64,000 nt of DNA from Rhodococcus wratislaviensis (GTDB lineage: Bacteria; Actinomycetota; Actinomycetes; Mycobacteriales; Mycobacteriaceae): positions 62,001 through 126,000 of the forward strand of contig NZ_UAUI01000004.1 of NCBI RefSeq assembly GCF_900455735.1, given 5' to 3'. Made by a program: the position numbers and the translations under genes. Every line of letters starts with the position of its first letter. Positions within the stretch are counted from its first letter, which is position 1. Positions 12,422 through 20,974 of this stretch are shown here, piece after piece. The notes under the pieces were generated by a model. It searched no databases, was not told the origin of the DNA, and was given only the letters and a program-made list of their open reading frames with translations.

Positions 12422-14092
12422 CTACGCCCCCAGCACCCGGACCGCCGCGGCCCGCGCCTCCGCGGGATCGCTCGTGGCGAGCACGTCCTCGGCGGCACGA
12501 CGGCAGTCGTCCAGCGAGACCGACCCCACCTTCGCCCCCACACCGGACACGGCGGCACCCGCGCAGGACAGCGACGTGACCCCGAGTCCGATCAGCACGC
12601 AGGCGAGTAGCGGGTCGGCGGCCGCCTCGCCGCAGACGCCGACGGGCTTGCCTGCCGCGATTCCCGCCTCGGCCGTGCGGGCGACGAGCGCGAGGACCGC
12701 AGGTTGCCAGGGGTCGGTGAGCGACGCCAGATCGGAGGACATCCGGTCGGCGGCCATCGTGTACTGCGCGAGGTCGTTCGTGCCGATGGACAGGAAGTCG
12801 ACGTGCCGCAGAAGACGGTCGGCCAGAAGCGCGGCGGCCGGTACCTCGACCATCACACCGGGCACGAGCCCGCGGGCGCGGACCTCCGCAGCGAAGGATT
12901 CTGCCTCGGCGGGAGTCGAGATCATCGGTGCCATCACCCACGGCTGCGACTGCGTCTGCTTCGCCGCGGCGGCGACCGCGTCGAGTTGCCTGCTGAGGAT
13001 GCCCGGGTTCTGTTCGGCGATCCGGATTCCGCGGACGCCGAGCGCCGGGTTCGCCTCTTCGGCATGGTTGGCGAAGCGCAGCGGCTTGTCCGATCCCGCG
13101 TCGAGCGTCCGGATCACCACTTTCCGGCCGGCGAACGCGTCGAGCACCTCACCGTAGATCTCGGCCTGCTCGTCGACGCCGGGCTCGGAATCGCGGTCCA
13201 AGAAGCACAACTCGGTACGGAACAGTCCTACGCCCTCGGCGGCGGTCGTGGCGGCCGACCGCGCACCGGCCCCGTCCTGGACGTTGGCCAGAATCGACAC
13301 GGCGTGTCCGTCGCTCGTGCGACCGGGACCTTCCCACGACTGGATGCGGATCCGTTCGGCGCGGCCGTGTTCCACGGCGGCGCGGGCCTCGACGGGATCC
13401 GGTTCCACCACGAGTTCGCCCACCGAGCCGTCGAGGAGGACGGGGGTGCCCGAGACGACGGATTCGAGGTCGCGCACCGCGACGACGCACGGGATTCCCA
13501 GCTGGCGCGAGATGATCGCGGTGTGGCTCGTCGGGCCGCCGAGGACGGTCACGAGTCCGACGATCAGCTCGGGATCGAGACCGGCGGTGTCGGCGGGTGC
13601 GAGGTCCTGGGCGCACAGGATCGACGGTGTCGCGGGCACGGGGATGCCGGGTTCGGGCAGGCCGAGGAGTTCGGACACGACACGGTCCCGGATGTCGCGC
13701 AGGTCGGTCACGCGTTCGGCCATCAACCCGCCCATCTTGGTGAACAGGGTCGCGAACTGCTCGGTGGCCTCCGCCGCCGATTCCTCGGCCGGGGTTCCAC
13801 CGGCGATCAGCTTCTGCGCGGCACCGAGCCAGCCGCGGTCGGCCGCCATCGCCGCGTTCGCCTGCAGCACCTCTGCCGCGGCGCCGGAGACGCTCGCCGC
13901 TCGGTCGCGGAGTCGCTGCGACACCACGGCGGCCGCTTCCTCGAAGCGGACCTTCTCCGCGTCGCGCGACGCCTCGTCGATGCGGGCCGATCCGGGTGCG
14001 ACCTCCGGCCGCGGAGCCGGCCAGATCACCGGCGCGTAGGCAATGCCCGGTACCACCGGCGTACCTCGCACGATTTCACGGTCTTCGGTCAT
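12422..14092 (-). CDS. ptsI: PTS enzyme I (phosphoenolpyruvate-protein phosphotransferase)
   Basis: Cytosolic first enzyme of the sugar phosphotransferase system; it takes phosphate from PEP and passes it to HPr. The 556-residue protein has the HPr-binding domain (about 35-145), the phosphohistidine domain with active His at about 190 in G-G-P-T-S-H-T-A, and the PEP-binding barrel with R-x-L-D-x-G-x-D-K near 295 and the Cys of V-G-V-C-G-E near the C-terminus. The ATG follows AGGAGG at five bases. It is divergent from the fruR-fruK-fruA-ptsH cluster and shares its control region. Confidence 0.96.
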   Translation of the reverse strand: MTEDREIVRGTPVVPGIAYAPVIWPAPRPEVAPGSARIDEASRDAEKVRFEEAAAVVSQRLRDRAASVSGAAAEVLQANAAMAADRGWLGAAQKLIAGGTPAEESAAEATEQFATLFTKMGGLMAERVTDLRDIRDRVVSELLGLPEPGIPVPATPSILCAQDLAPADTAGLDPELIVGLVTVLGGPTSHTAIISRQLGIPCVVAVRDLESVVSGTPVLLDGSVGELVVEPDPVEARAAVEHGRAERIRIQSWEGPGRTSDGHAVSILANVQDGAGARSAATTAAEGVGLFRTELCFLDRDSEPGVDEQAEIYGEVLDAFAGRKVVIRTLDAGSDKPLRFANHAEEANPALGVRGIRIAEQNPGILSRQLDAVAAAAKQTQSQPWVMAPMISTPAEAESFAAEVRARGLVPGVMVEVPAAALLADRLLRHVDFLSIGTNDLAQYTMAADRMSSDLASLTDPWQPAVLALVARTAEAGIAAGKPVGVCGEAAADPLLACVLIGLGVTSLSCAGAAVSGVGAKVGSVSLDDCRRAAEDVLATSDPAEARAAAVRVLGA

Positions 14093-14173
14093 CGGGTCCT
14101 CCTGGCCGGCTCGTTCTGTCTTCGCACAGTCGGAAATGCGAATCGACTATGTGACGGAGATTACTCTCAACTC

Positions 14174-14185
14174 TTGACATGTCAA
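14174..14185. promoter_or_regulatory. 12-base palindrome in the ptsI-fruR spacer
   Basis: TTGACATGTCAA is a perfect palindrome. It contains TTGACA, which could serve as a -35 element for fruR, and by symmetry also toward ptsI. It could also be a protein-binding site. Confidence 0.45.
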
Positions 14186-14201
14186 CACACTCGGGCGTAA
14201 A

Positions 14202-14218
14202 ACAACATGACACAACAT
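14202..14218. promoter_or_regulatory. Candidate FruR (DeoR-type) operator
   Basis: Two perfect 7-base repeats ACAACAT (14202-14208 and 14212-14218) are spaced exactly one helical turn apart; on the other strand they read ATGTTGT-GTC-ATGTTGT. DeoR-family sugar regulators often bind such 10-base-phased direct repeats. It sits between divergent ptsI and fruR. Confidence 0.5.
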
Positions 14219-14289
14219 TTCGTGTGATGCAGACCATAACGGACAACGTCACCGAACACTTCATCGACGAGAACAGGAACGGGGTCACG

Positions 14290-15057
14290 GTGTATCCGGA
14301 AGAACGCCAGCAAGCGGTCACCACGCTGATCTCGCAGCGGGGTCGCATGTCCGTGGCGGACCTCTCCGACACGTTCGGCGTCACCACCGAAACCGTGCGA
14401 CGTGACCTGGCGCTGCTCGAGCGTCTCGGCCACGTCCGCCGCGTGCACGGCGGCGCGGTCCCTGCGGGTTCCCTCACCGTCACCGAGCCCGGCATGACGG
14501 AACGCGATCACACCCGCGCCGAGCAGAAGGACCGGATCGCCAAGCGCGCCGCCGCCTACCTGCCGCCGTCCGGAGGCAGCGTGCTGTTCGACGCGGGAAC
14601 CACGACGGGGCGCATCATCCCGGAACTCCCGTCCGATCTGGACCTCACCGTGATCACCAACTCCGTCCCGATCGCGGCCCGGCTCGCGGGACTCAATTCG
14701 GTGACGCTCCACATGCTGGGCGGCCGGGTGCGCGGCATCACGCAGGCCGCCGTCGGCGAGGAGGCGCTGCGCATCCTCGACGTCCTCCGCGTCGACGTCG
14801 CGTTCATCGGCACCAACGCGCTCAGCGTCGGCCACGGCCTGTCCACACCGGACACCGAGGAGGCCGCCGTCAAGCGCGCGATGGTCCGGTGCGCCAACCA
14901 CGTCGTCGTGGTCGCCGACTCGTCGAAGGTCGGCCGGGAGCACCTCGTGAGCTTCGCCCCCATCCACAGCGTCGACATCCTCGTCACCGACGCCGACATC
15001 AGTTCCGCAGACCGAGCCCACTTCCACGACCAGGGAATCGAGGTGGTGATCGCATGA
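14290..15057 (+). CDS. fruR: DeoR-family regulator of the fructose PTS (FruR/SugR type)
   Basis: A 255-residue regulator with an N-terminal winged helix (about residues 15-55, with the family V-x-D-L-S-x-x-F-G-V-T-x-E-T-V-R-R-D-L pattern). The C-terminal sugar-phosphate sensor domain carries D-A-G-T-T-T near residue 100 and D-T-E-E-A-A-V-K near 210. The GTG at 14290 is chosen because homologues begin Met-Tyr-x-Glu-Glu-Arg; the frame is open upstream to 14179. It overlaps fruK by four bases (ATGA), so the two are co-translated. It probably represses the divergent PTS genes and responds to fructose-1-phosphate, inferred from context. The frame of the symbol is by analogy. Confidence 0.88.
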   Translation: MYPEERQQAVTTLISQRGRMSVADLSDTFGVTTETVRRDLALLERLGHVRRVHGGAVPAGSLTVTEPGMTERDHTRAEQKDRIAKRAAAYLPPSGGSVLFDAGTTTGRIIPELPSDLDLTVITNSVPIAARLAGLNSVTLHMLGGRVRGITQAAVGEEALRILDVLRVDVAFIGTNALSVGHGLSTPDTEEAAVKRAMVRCANHVVVVADSSKVGREHLVSFAPIHSVDILVTDADISSADRAHFHDQGIEVVIA

Positions 15058-16034
15058 TCGTCACGCTGACCGCCAATCCGAGCATCGACCGCACCGTCAA
15101 CCTGGTGGGGCGCCTCGAACGCGGAACCGTCCTTCGCGCCGCCGCCACCCACAGCGACCCCGGAGGCAAGGGCGTCAACGTCGCCCGCGCGCTCACCTCG
15201 GCCGGTGTCGCCGCAGTCGCGGTGCTCCCGGGCAACGAGGGCGACCCCCTGCTCACCGCACTCTCCGAGCACGGGATCGAGCACGTGACCGTGGCGACGT
15301 CCGGTCCGGCGCGCACCAACATCACCATCACCGAACCCGACGGCACCACCACCAAGGTCAACGAACCCGGTGTCGTCATGTCGGCCGAGTCCCTCGCCGA
15401 TCTCCAATCGGAGATCATCGAACGCGGGTCCCGGGCCGAGTGGGTGGTGCTGTCCGGTTCCCTACCCCCGGGCATTCCCACCGACTGGTACGCCACCCTC
15501 GTCGAGGCATTGCGCTCCGCGTCGTGCAGGGTCGCCGTCGACACGTCGGACGCCCCGCTGCTCGCGCTCGCGGAACGGTTCCCCGCGGCCGCCCCCGACC
15601 TCGTGAAACCGAACAGCGAGGAACTCGCGCAGCTCACCGGCGCCAACGGGCAGTTACTCGAGGAGTCCGCGCTGCGCGGGGACCCGACGGCCACCGCCCA
15701 TGCCGGCAGGCAACTCGTGGACCGCGGTGTCGAAGCCGTCCTCGCCACGCTCGGCGCCGCGGGTGCGGTTCTCGTGACGGAGGCCGGCGCCTGGTGGGCC
15801 ACGCCACCACCGATCGTCGCCCGCAGCACCGTCGGCGCCGGCGACTCGTCGCTGGCGGGCTACCTGGCAGCGCACATGTCCGGTGCCACGCCCGCGGACT
15901 GCCTCCGATCCGCCGTCGCCTACGGCAGCGCGGCGGCAGCCCTTCCCGGCACCACCCTGCCGACCCCCGACCACGTCGACATCGACGCCGTCACTGTCAC
16001 CGCCCTCAGCTCCCCCGCCCCCGATCCGGCCTGA
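15054..16034 (+). CDS. fruK: 1-phosphofructokinase
   Basis: Cytosolic PfkB-family kinase of 326 residues that turns fructose-1-phosphate, made by the PTS, into fructose-1,6-bisphosphate. N-terminal sugar-binding motifs include N-P-S-I-D-R-T and G-G-K-G-V-N-V-A-R near 37-45. The C-terminal G-A-G-D motif places the catalytic base at about Asp264. The ATG overlaps the fruR stop. Neighbours fruA and ptsH fix the substrate as fructose-1-phosphate rather than tagatose-6-phosphate. Confidence 0.94.
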   Translation: MIVTLTANPSIDRTVNLVGRLERGTVLRAAATHSDPGGKGVNVARALTSAGVAAVAVLPGNEGDPLLTALSEHGIEHVTVATSGPARTNITITEPDGTTTKVNEPGVVMSAESLADLQSEIIERGSRAEWVVLSGSLPPGIPTDWYATLVEALRSASCRVAVDTSDAPLLALAERFPAAAPDLVKPNSEELAQLTGANGQLLEESALRGDPTATAHAGRQLVDRGVEAVLATLGAAGAVLVTEAGAWWATPPPIVARSTVGAGDSSLAGYLAAHMSGATPADCLRSAVAYGSAAAALPGTTLPTPDHVDIDAVTVTALSSPAPDPA

Positions 16035-16050
16035 ACCAGAAGGAAACACC

Positions 16051-18138
16051 ATGTCTCACTCGACACCCGACCGCGATTCGGGGCCGCAGATCATCAGCGA
16101 AGATCTGATCTCCCTGGACACCGACCTCGGAGCCTCCAAGGAGGACGTGATCTCCGCGCTCTCCCGGCGTCTGGCCGACGCCGGTCGCGCCACCGAGGCG
16201 GACGGCCTCCGTGACGCCGCGCTGGCGCGTGAATCACAATCGGCGACAGGACTTCCCGGTGGGATCGCGATCCCCCACTGCCGTTCCGAAGCCGTTGCGG
16301 CGGCGTCCCTCGGATTCGCGCGGCTCGACCCGAAGGTCGATTTCGGCGCCCCCGACGGACCCGCAGATCTGGTGTTCCTCATCGCCGCACCCGAAGGTGC
16401 CGGCGCGGAACACATGAAGCTGCTCTCCTCGCTCGCGCGGGCGCTGGTGCGCCCCGCCTTCGTCGGGGCCCTGCGTGACGCGAAGACCCCCGCCGAGATC
16501 GTCACCCTGGTGAACGACGTCCTGGCACCCGCACCGGCACCCGCCGCGGCGGCCGCTGCAGCACCCGCGGCGGCCGCCGCGGCCCCGGCTCCGGCTGAGG
16601 CTCCCGAACCGGTCGCCCCGGAAAAGGAACCCGAGCCCGAAGAGGGACCGAAGCACATCGTCGCGGTCACCGCCTGCCCGACCGGCATCGCCCACACATA
16701 CATGGCCGCCGACTCCCTCGTCGCCGCAGGCGAACGCGCAGGCGTCGTCGTCCACGTGGAGACGCAGGGTTCGAGCGGAAGCACACCCCTGGCACCGGGA
16801 GTGATCGCGGGCGCGTCCGCCGTCATCTTCGCCACCGATGTCGGGGTGAAGGGCAAGGAACGCTTCGCAGGCAAGCCGGTGGTGGCGTCGGGCGTCAAAC
16901 GCGCCATCAACGAGCCCGACACCATGATCACCGAGGCACTGCGCGCGGGCATGAACCCGTCCGCGGCGACCGTGGACGGCACCAGCGCGGCCGGCGCCCC
17001 CGACGAACCGGCCGGATCGGTCGGCTGGGGCACCCACCTGCGCCAGGTGCTGCTCACCGGTGTCAGTTACATGATCCCGTTCGTCGCCGCCGGCGGTCTG
17101 CTGATCGCCCTCGGCTTCCTACTCGGCGGGTACGAGATCTCCGGTCCCGCGGAGGACATCGTCCTCAGCAACTCCCTCGGCCAACTCCCCGAGGGTGGCC
17201 TGGCGACGTACCTGGGCGCGGTGCTGTTCCAACTGGGTTCGCTGGCGTTCAGCTTCCTCGTACCCGCTCTGGCCGGTTACATCGCCTTCGCCATCGCCGA
17301 CCGGCCCGGTCTGGCGCCGGGCTTCACCGCGGGCGCCGTTGCTGTCTTCGTCGGCGCCGGATTCATCGGAGGCCTCGTCGGTGGTCTGATCGCCGGCGTG
17401 GTCGCGCTGTGGATCAGCCGGATCCCGGTTCCCCAGTGGTTGCGCGGCCTGATGCCGGTGGTGATCATCCCGCTGTTCGCGACTCTGATCGTCGGCGCAC
17501 TCATGTTCCTGGTCCTGGGCCGTCCGCTCGCCTCGATCACGTCGGGCCTGACGAACTGGCTCAACGGTCTGTCCGGCAGCTCCGTCATCTTCCTCGGCAT
17601 CATCCTCGGTCTGATGATGTGCTTCGACCTCGGTGGCCCGGTGAACAAGGCGGCATACGCGTTCGCGGTGGCCGGCCTCAACGTCAACGATCCCGCCTCG
17701 CTGCGCATCATGGCGGCCGTGATGGCCGCGGGCATGGTCCCGCCGCTGGCGATGGCTCTCGCGTCGACCGTCCTGCGTCCCAGCCTGTTCAGCGAGGCGG
17801 AACGCGAGAACGGCAAGGCGGCCTGGCTCCTCGGCTCGGCGTTCATCTCCGAAGGTGCCATTCCGTTCGCCGCCGCCGACCCGCTGCGCGTCATTCCCTC
17901 GATGATGGCCGGCGGCGCCGTCACCGGCGCCCTGATCATGGCGTTCGACGTCACCCTCAGCGCACCACACGGCGGAATCTTCGTCTTCTTCGCCATCGGC
18001 AACCTGCTGTGGTTCCTGGTGGCGCTGGCCGCCGGTGTCGTCGTCGCCGCACTCTGCGTCGTCGGCGCCAAAGAATTCATCAAGCCCGGCGCGTCCGACG
18101 CCGAACTCGACCCCGACGTTGCGACAGTCGCAGCGTAA
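16051..18138 (+). CDS. fruA: PTS fructose transporter subunit EIIABC
   Basis: Membrane permease that imports fructose and phosphorylates it at C1. The 695-residue protein has domains in the order A-B-C. EIIA (about 15-155) has its phosphorylated His near 76 in I-P-H-C. An Ala/Pro-rich linker spans about 160-200. EIIB (about 200-300) has active Cys near 209 in A-C-P-T-G-I-A-H-T. EIIC (about 345-690) has roughly nine to ten membrane helices and the G-G-P-V-N-K-A-A motif. AAGGA precedes the ATG at 16051. It lies 16 bases after fruK and 56 before ptsH. Confidence 0.95.
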   Translation: MSHSTPDRDSGPQIISEDLISLDTDLGASKEDVISALSRRLADAGRATEADGLRDAALARESQSATGLPGGIAIPHCRSEAVAAASLGFARLDPKVDFGAPDGPADLVFLIAAPEGAGAEHMKLLSSLARALVRPAFVGALRDAKTPAEIVTLVNDVLAPAPAPAAAAAAAPAAAAAAPAPAEAPEPVAPEKEPEPEEGPKHIVAVTACPTGIAHTYMAADSLVAAGERAGVVVHVETQGSSGSTPLAPGVIAGASAVIFATDVGVKGKERFAGKPVVASGVKRAINEPDTMITEALRAGMNPSAATVDGTSAAGAPDEPAGSVGWGTHLRQVLLTGVSYMIPFVAAGGLLIALGFLLGGYEISGPAEDIVLSNSLGQLPEGGLATYLGAVLFQLGSLAFSFLVPALAGYIAFAIADRPGLAPGFTAGAVAVFVGAGFIGGLVGGLIAGVVALWISRIPVPQWLRGLMPVVIIPLFATLIVGALMFLVLGRPLASITSGLTNWLNGLSGSSVIFLGIILGLMMCFDLGGPVNKAAYAFAVAGLNVNDPASLRIMAAVMAAGMVPPLAMALASTVLRPSLFSEAERENGKAAWLLGSAFISEGAIPFAAADPLRVIPSMMAGGAVTGALIMAFDVTLSAPHGGIFVFFAIGNLLWFLVALAAGVVVAALCVVGAKEFIKPGASDAELDPDVATVAA

Positions 18139-18194
18139 GAGAAACAGATCGACCCGCTCGTCCGCATCAACCCCACCGACAGAGGAGAGAGTCC

Positions 18195-18452
18195 ATGCCC
18201 AGCACCACAGTCGCCGTCGGTTCGTCCATCGGCCTGCACGCCCGTCCCGCCGCCGTCATCGCCGAAGCGGTTGCCGCCGCCGGTGTGCCCGTCACCCTCG
18301 CCGTGGCGGACGGCGAACCAGTGGACGCCGGTTCCGCACTGCTCATCATGACGCTCGGCGCCACCAAGGGCACCGACGTCACGGTCACCAGCGACGACGC
18401 CGACGCCGTCGAGAAGGTGGCTCAGCTGGTGGCGGCCGACCTCGACGCCTGA
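18195..18452 (+). CDS. ptsH: Phosphocarrier protein HPr
   Basis: Small (85-residue) PTS carrier that passes phosphate from enzyme I to the fructose EIIA. The active histidine is His15 in G-L-H-A-R-P. A serine sits at the place of regulatory Ser46 (G-S-A-L-L), although HPr kinase is rare in actinobacteria. A GGAGAGAG ribosome binding site precedes the ATG. As the last gene of the fruR-fruK-fruA-ptsH run, it completes with ptsI a self-sufficient fructose PTS. Confidence 0.95.
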   Translation: MPSTTVAVGSSIGLHARPAAVIAEAVAAAGVPVTLAVADGEPVDAGSALLIMTLGATKGTDVTVTSDDADAVEKVAQLVAADLDA

Positions 18453-18466
18453 CCGGTACCCGGCCG

Positions 18467-19789
18467 TCAGCTGGTGAGACCCAGCCGGCGGCCGGTCCAG
18501 TCCATCTCCCGTTCGAGCGCCGCGCCCCAGGTGGCGCCCTCGTGGCCACCGGGGAGCTCGTAGTACCGCACGTTCAGACCGGCCGCCCGCGCGGCAGCGA
18601 ACATCCGCTGCTGCTGCGGGCGGTATTCGTCGTCCGCGGCCCCGGCGACGAACACCCCGGTCAATTCCGGGAACTGCCGTGTCCTCATCACATCGACCGG
18701 GTTGACCGCCGCGAACGCATGCTCGTCGCCTGCGAACGTCGCCGCGACCGTCCCTGCGTGATCGCCCAGCGAGGGTTCGTCCTGACCGAGGAAGTCGAGA
18801 AACGTCGGGTAGATCCGCGGATAGTTCACGGCCAGCTGGATCGAACAGGTTCCCCCGTAGGAGAATCCGCCGATCGCCCACTGCGCCGGATCGTGCGACA
18901 CCTGCAGGGACTTCTCGATCCACGCGGGGACGTCGTGGGCCACGTAGGTGGCGGCGTTGCCCAGCGCCGAATCGAGGCACAGCGGATTCGCGTCCTGCGA
19001 CCCCAGTGCGTCGACCACCACGACGACCGGCGCGAGGCCGTCGTGCCGCGCCGCATACGCATCCACCGTGGACCCCAGTCGTCCGCTGCTGAACCAGTCC
19101 TGGGGGCGCCCCGGCTGTCCCGCGATCATCACCATGACGGGGAGCACCGCCCGGGGTGACGTCAGGTACGCCGGCGGCAGATACAGCACGGCCGGGCGGG
19201 CCGGGAATCCGGATTCGGTGCCCGGGATCTGCACCTCCGTCACCACACCGGAGCCGGGTGTGCGCACCGGGCGGGTCCACACCGAGTCCATCGGGGTCCC
19301 GGATTGCACGGCGCTTTCGAACCCGGGGACGTCACCGAACGACACCGGCTCGACGACGGTCGGCGGGCGGTGTCCCACCAGCGACCCGACGGTCGGATAC
19401 ACGCCGACCTCTGCATTGACCTGCCCCGCCGCCGCGGCCGCCACGACTACGCCCGCCACACCGATCACCCAGGCGCGCCGGGCTCCGGGCCTCCGGAACA
19501 GGAGCGACGCGACGAGTACTAGGGTGCCGACCGCGAGCCAGATCCACGCGTATCCCGTCGGCGGTAACTGATTGGGAAGCGGCCGGTACGCCGCCCACAC
19601 GGCACCCCCGACCGCTGCGGTCACGGGCACCGCGACCGCGGCGGCGCGGAGGATGGGCGGCCGGGCGGCACGCGACAGCGCGAGGATCACGACGATGCCC
19701 GCCACCGCGGCGACGGTCGATGCCGCCCGGGCGCGACCGTGCGCCAGCGACAGATGGGCAATATGCGACAACAACTCGTGGGCCTGCAC
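18467..19789 (-). CDS. Membrane-anchored esterase (Ag85-like alpha/beta hydrolase)
   Basis: A 440-residue protein with four predicted membrane helices in the first about 130 residues, then a secreted-side hydrolase domain of the esterase D / antigen 85 superfamily (PF00756-like). The nucleophile elbow is G-F-S-Y-G-G near residue 320, and a late G-G-H-E supplies the likely His. Related multi-helix esterases occur in mycolic-acid bacteria near cell-wall genes. The start is a GTG at 19789. Whether it acts on mycolates, other lipids or foreign esters cannot be decided. It converges on ptsH with only 14 bases between the stops. Confidence 0.78.
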   Translation of the reverse strand: MQAHELLSHIAHLSLAHGRARAASTVAAVAGIVVILALSRAARPPILRAAAVAVPVTAAVGGAVWAAYRPLPNQLPPTGYAWIWLAVGTLVLVASLLFRRPGARRAWVIGVAGVVVAAAAAGQVNAEVGVYPTVGSLVGHRPPTVVEPVSFGDVPGFESAVQSGTPMDSVWTRPVRTPGSGVVTEVQIPGTESGFPARPAVLYLPPAYLTSPRAVLPVMVMIAGQPGRPQDWFSSGRLGSTVDAYAARHDGLAPVVVVVDALGSQDANPLCLDSALGNAATYVAHDVPAWIEKSLQVSHDPAQWAIGGFSYGGTCSIQLAVNYPRIYPTFLDFLGQDEPSLGDHAGTVAATFAGDEHAFAAVNPVDVMRTRQFPELTGVFVAGAADDEYRPQQQRMFAAARAAGLNVRYYELPGGHEGATWGAALEREMDWTGRRLGLTS

Positions 19790-19858
19790 ACCGCCCAGTA
19801 TTCACACGAGGTCGCGCACCGAAAGAATCAGGCTCACAACATTTCTCGCAAAACAGAC

Positions 19859-20974
19859 CTATCGGGCACGGCGGCGGACCAGGAAGCCCGCGCCGACCAC
19901 GAGCACGACCGCGCCGCCGGCGATGCCGATTCCCCACAGCGTTCCCGGCGACTGCGCCGACGCCTCGTCCCCGACGGTCTGCGCGCGGGCCTGCTCCTGC
20001 ACCCTCGACACCGCCCCGGGCAGCATCTGAATCGGCGGAACGGGCCCCTCCCGCGCCTCGGAGGCGATCAACAGGTCGCCGTTCTCGGTGAACGAGATCG
20101 ACTCCCCCTGTGGCTGCTGCGGCACGTGCGCGCGCACCACGGGCCCCGCGGCGAACGCCGCGGCCAGGTCGCCGTCCGGTGCCGAGAACAGGAACACGTC
20201 GGAGTAGCTGCGGACGGCGGCCACGGTTCCGTCGCCGGAGACGGCGCCGCCCGTGAACATCGTCGAATGCAGTGCCGGGGCCGTGGTGCCGCTCCCGGTG
20301 GTGGCGTCGTCGGCGCCGTTCGTCTCCGCGACGTCCAGCGTGCCCACCTTTTCGAGCGGGGTCGGCCCGGGGCTCGCGAGATCACCCACAGCGGCACCCC
20401 CCGCAGGCCGGTACACGTTGCCTGCCCCGAACACTTCCTTCGTGACGATCAGCGGGGTGCCGTCGCGCTGGACGAGAACGGTCTCGGCGTCGTGCGGGCC
20501 GTCCGGATACGTCAGCCGATGCAGTTCTCCCGCGCCCGTGTTGCGGTCCATCGCGATCAGCGCCACCGTGTCGCGTCGGCGTCCGTTGTCCCCGGTGTCG
20601 GCGAGCCACAGCCGGCCGTCGGGACCGGACGCCAGGTCCTCGACGTCGTACGGATCGACCGGCAGCGGTAGCCACCGCTGCACGGCGCAGTTCCCGTCCA
20701 TCACCGCGACCGCACGATCGGACCCGCTGTCACCGACCGCGTAGAGCAGTCCCCCCGCCGATGCGAGCCCCGACAGCTCTTCGAGGGAGGCCTCGTCCGG
20801 GGTGCCGACCGCCGAATTGTCGGGAGTGCAGAGCGGACCGAACTCCGACGCGTCGACGGCGGTCTGATCACGGAAGAACGGCTCGGCGGATCCGACCCCC
20901 GCCACGGCGAGCGGTGTGCACGCAGCGAGGACTCCGACCGCGACACGGGCCGACCACCGTGAGCGGTCAGGCAC
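19859..20974 (-). CDS. Exported beta-propeller-like protein with C-terminal membrane anchor
   Basis: A 371-residue protein with a Sec signal peptide (about 1-34, ending G-V-G-S-A-E) and a long extracytoplasmic part with repeated beta-strand pieces such as E-E-L-S-G-L-A-S and V-E-D-L-A-S-G-P-D-G-R-L-W-L-A-D-T-G-D-N, typical of propeller blades. One C-terminal helix is followed by Arg-rich residues. The GTG at 20974 is chosen because it gives a clean signal peptide and overlaps the hflX stop by eight bases; a longer frame to 21031 would spoil the signal. Function unknown. It is probably translated with hflX. Confidence 0.75.
   Translation of the reverse strand: MPDRSRWSARVAVGVLAACTPLAVAGVGSAEPFFRDQTAVDASEFGPLCTPDNSAVGTPDEASLEELSGLASAGGLLYAVGDSGSDRAVAVMDGNCAVQRWLPLPVDPYDVEDLASGPDGRLWLADTGDNGRRRDTVALIAMDRNTGAGELHRLTYPDGPHDAETVLVQRDGTPLIVTKEVFGAGNVYRPAGGAAVGDLASPGPTPLEKVGTLDVAETNGADDATTGSGTTAPALHSTMFTGGAVSGDGTVAAVRSYSDVFLFSAPDGDLAAAFAAGPVVRAHVPQQPQGESISFTENGDLLIASEAREGPVPPIQMLPGAVSRVQEQARAQTVGDEASAQSPGTLWGIGIAGGAVVLVVGAGFLVRRRAR

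Noticed and set aside
11530-12579. Long plus-strand frame opposite the NCS2 permease
   Set aside because: Antisense shadow; the permease has the family signature and membrane helices.
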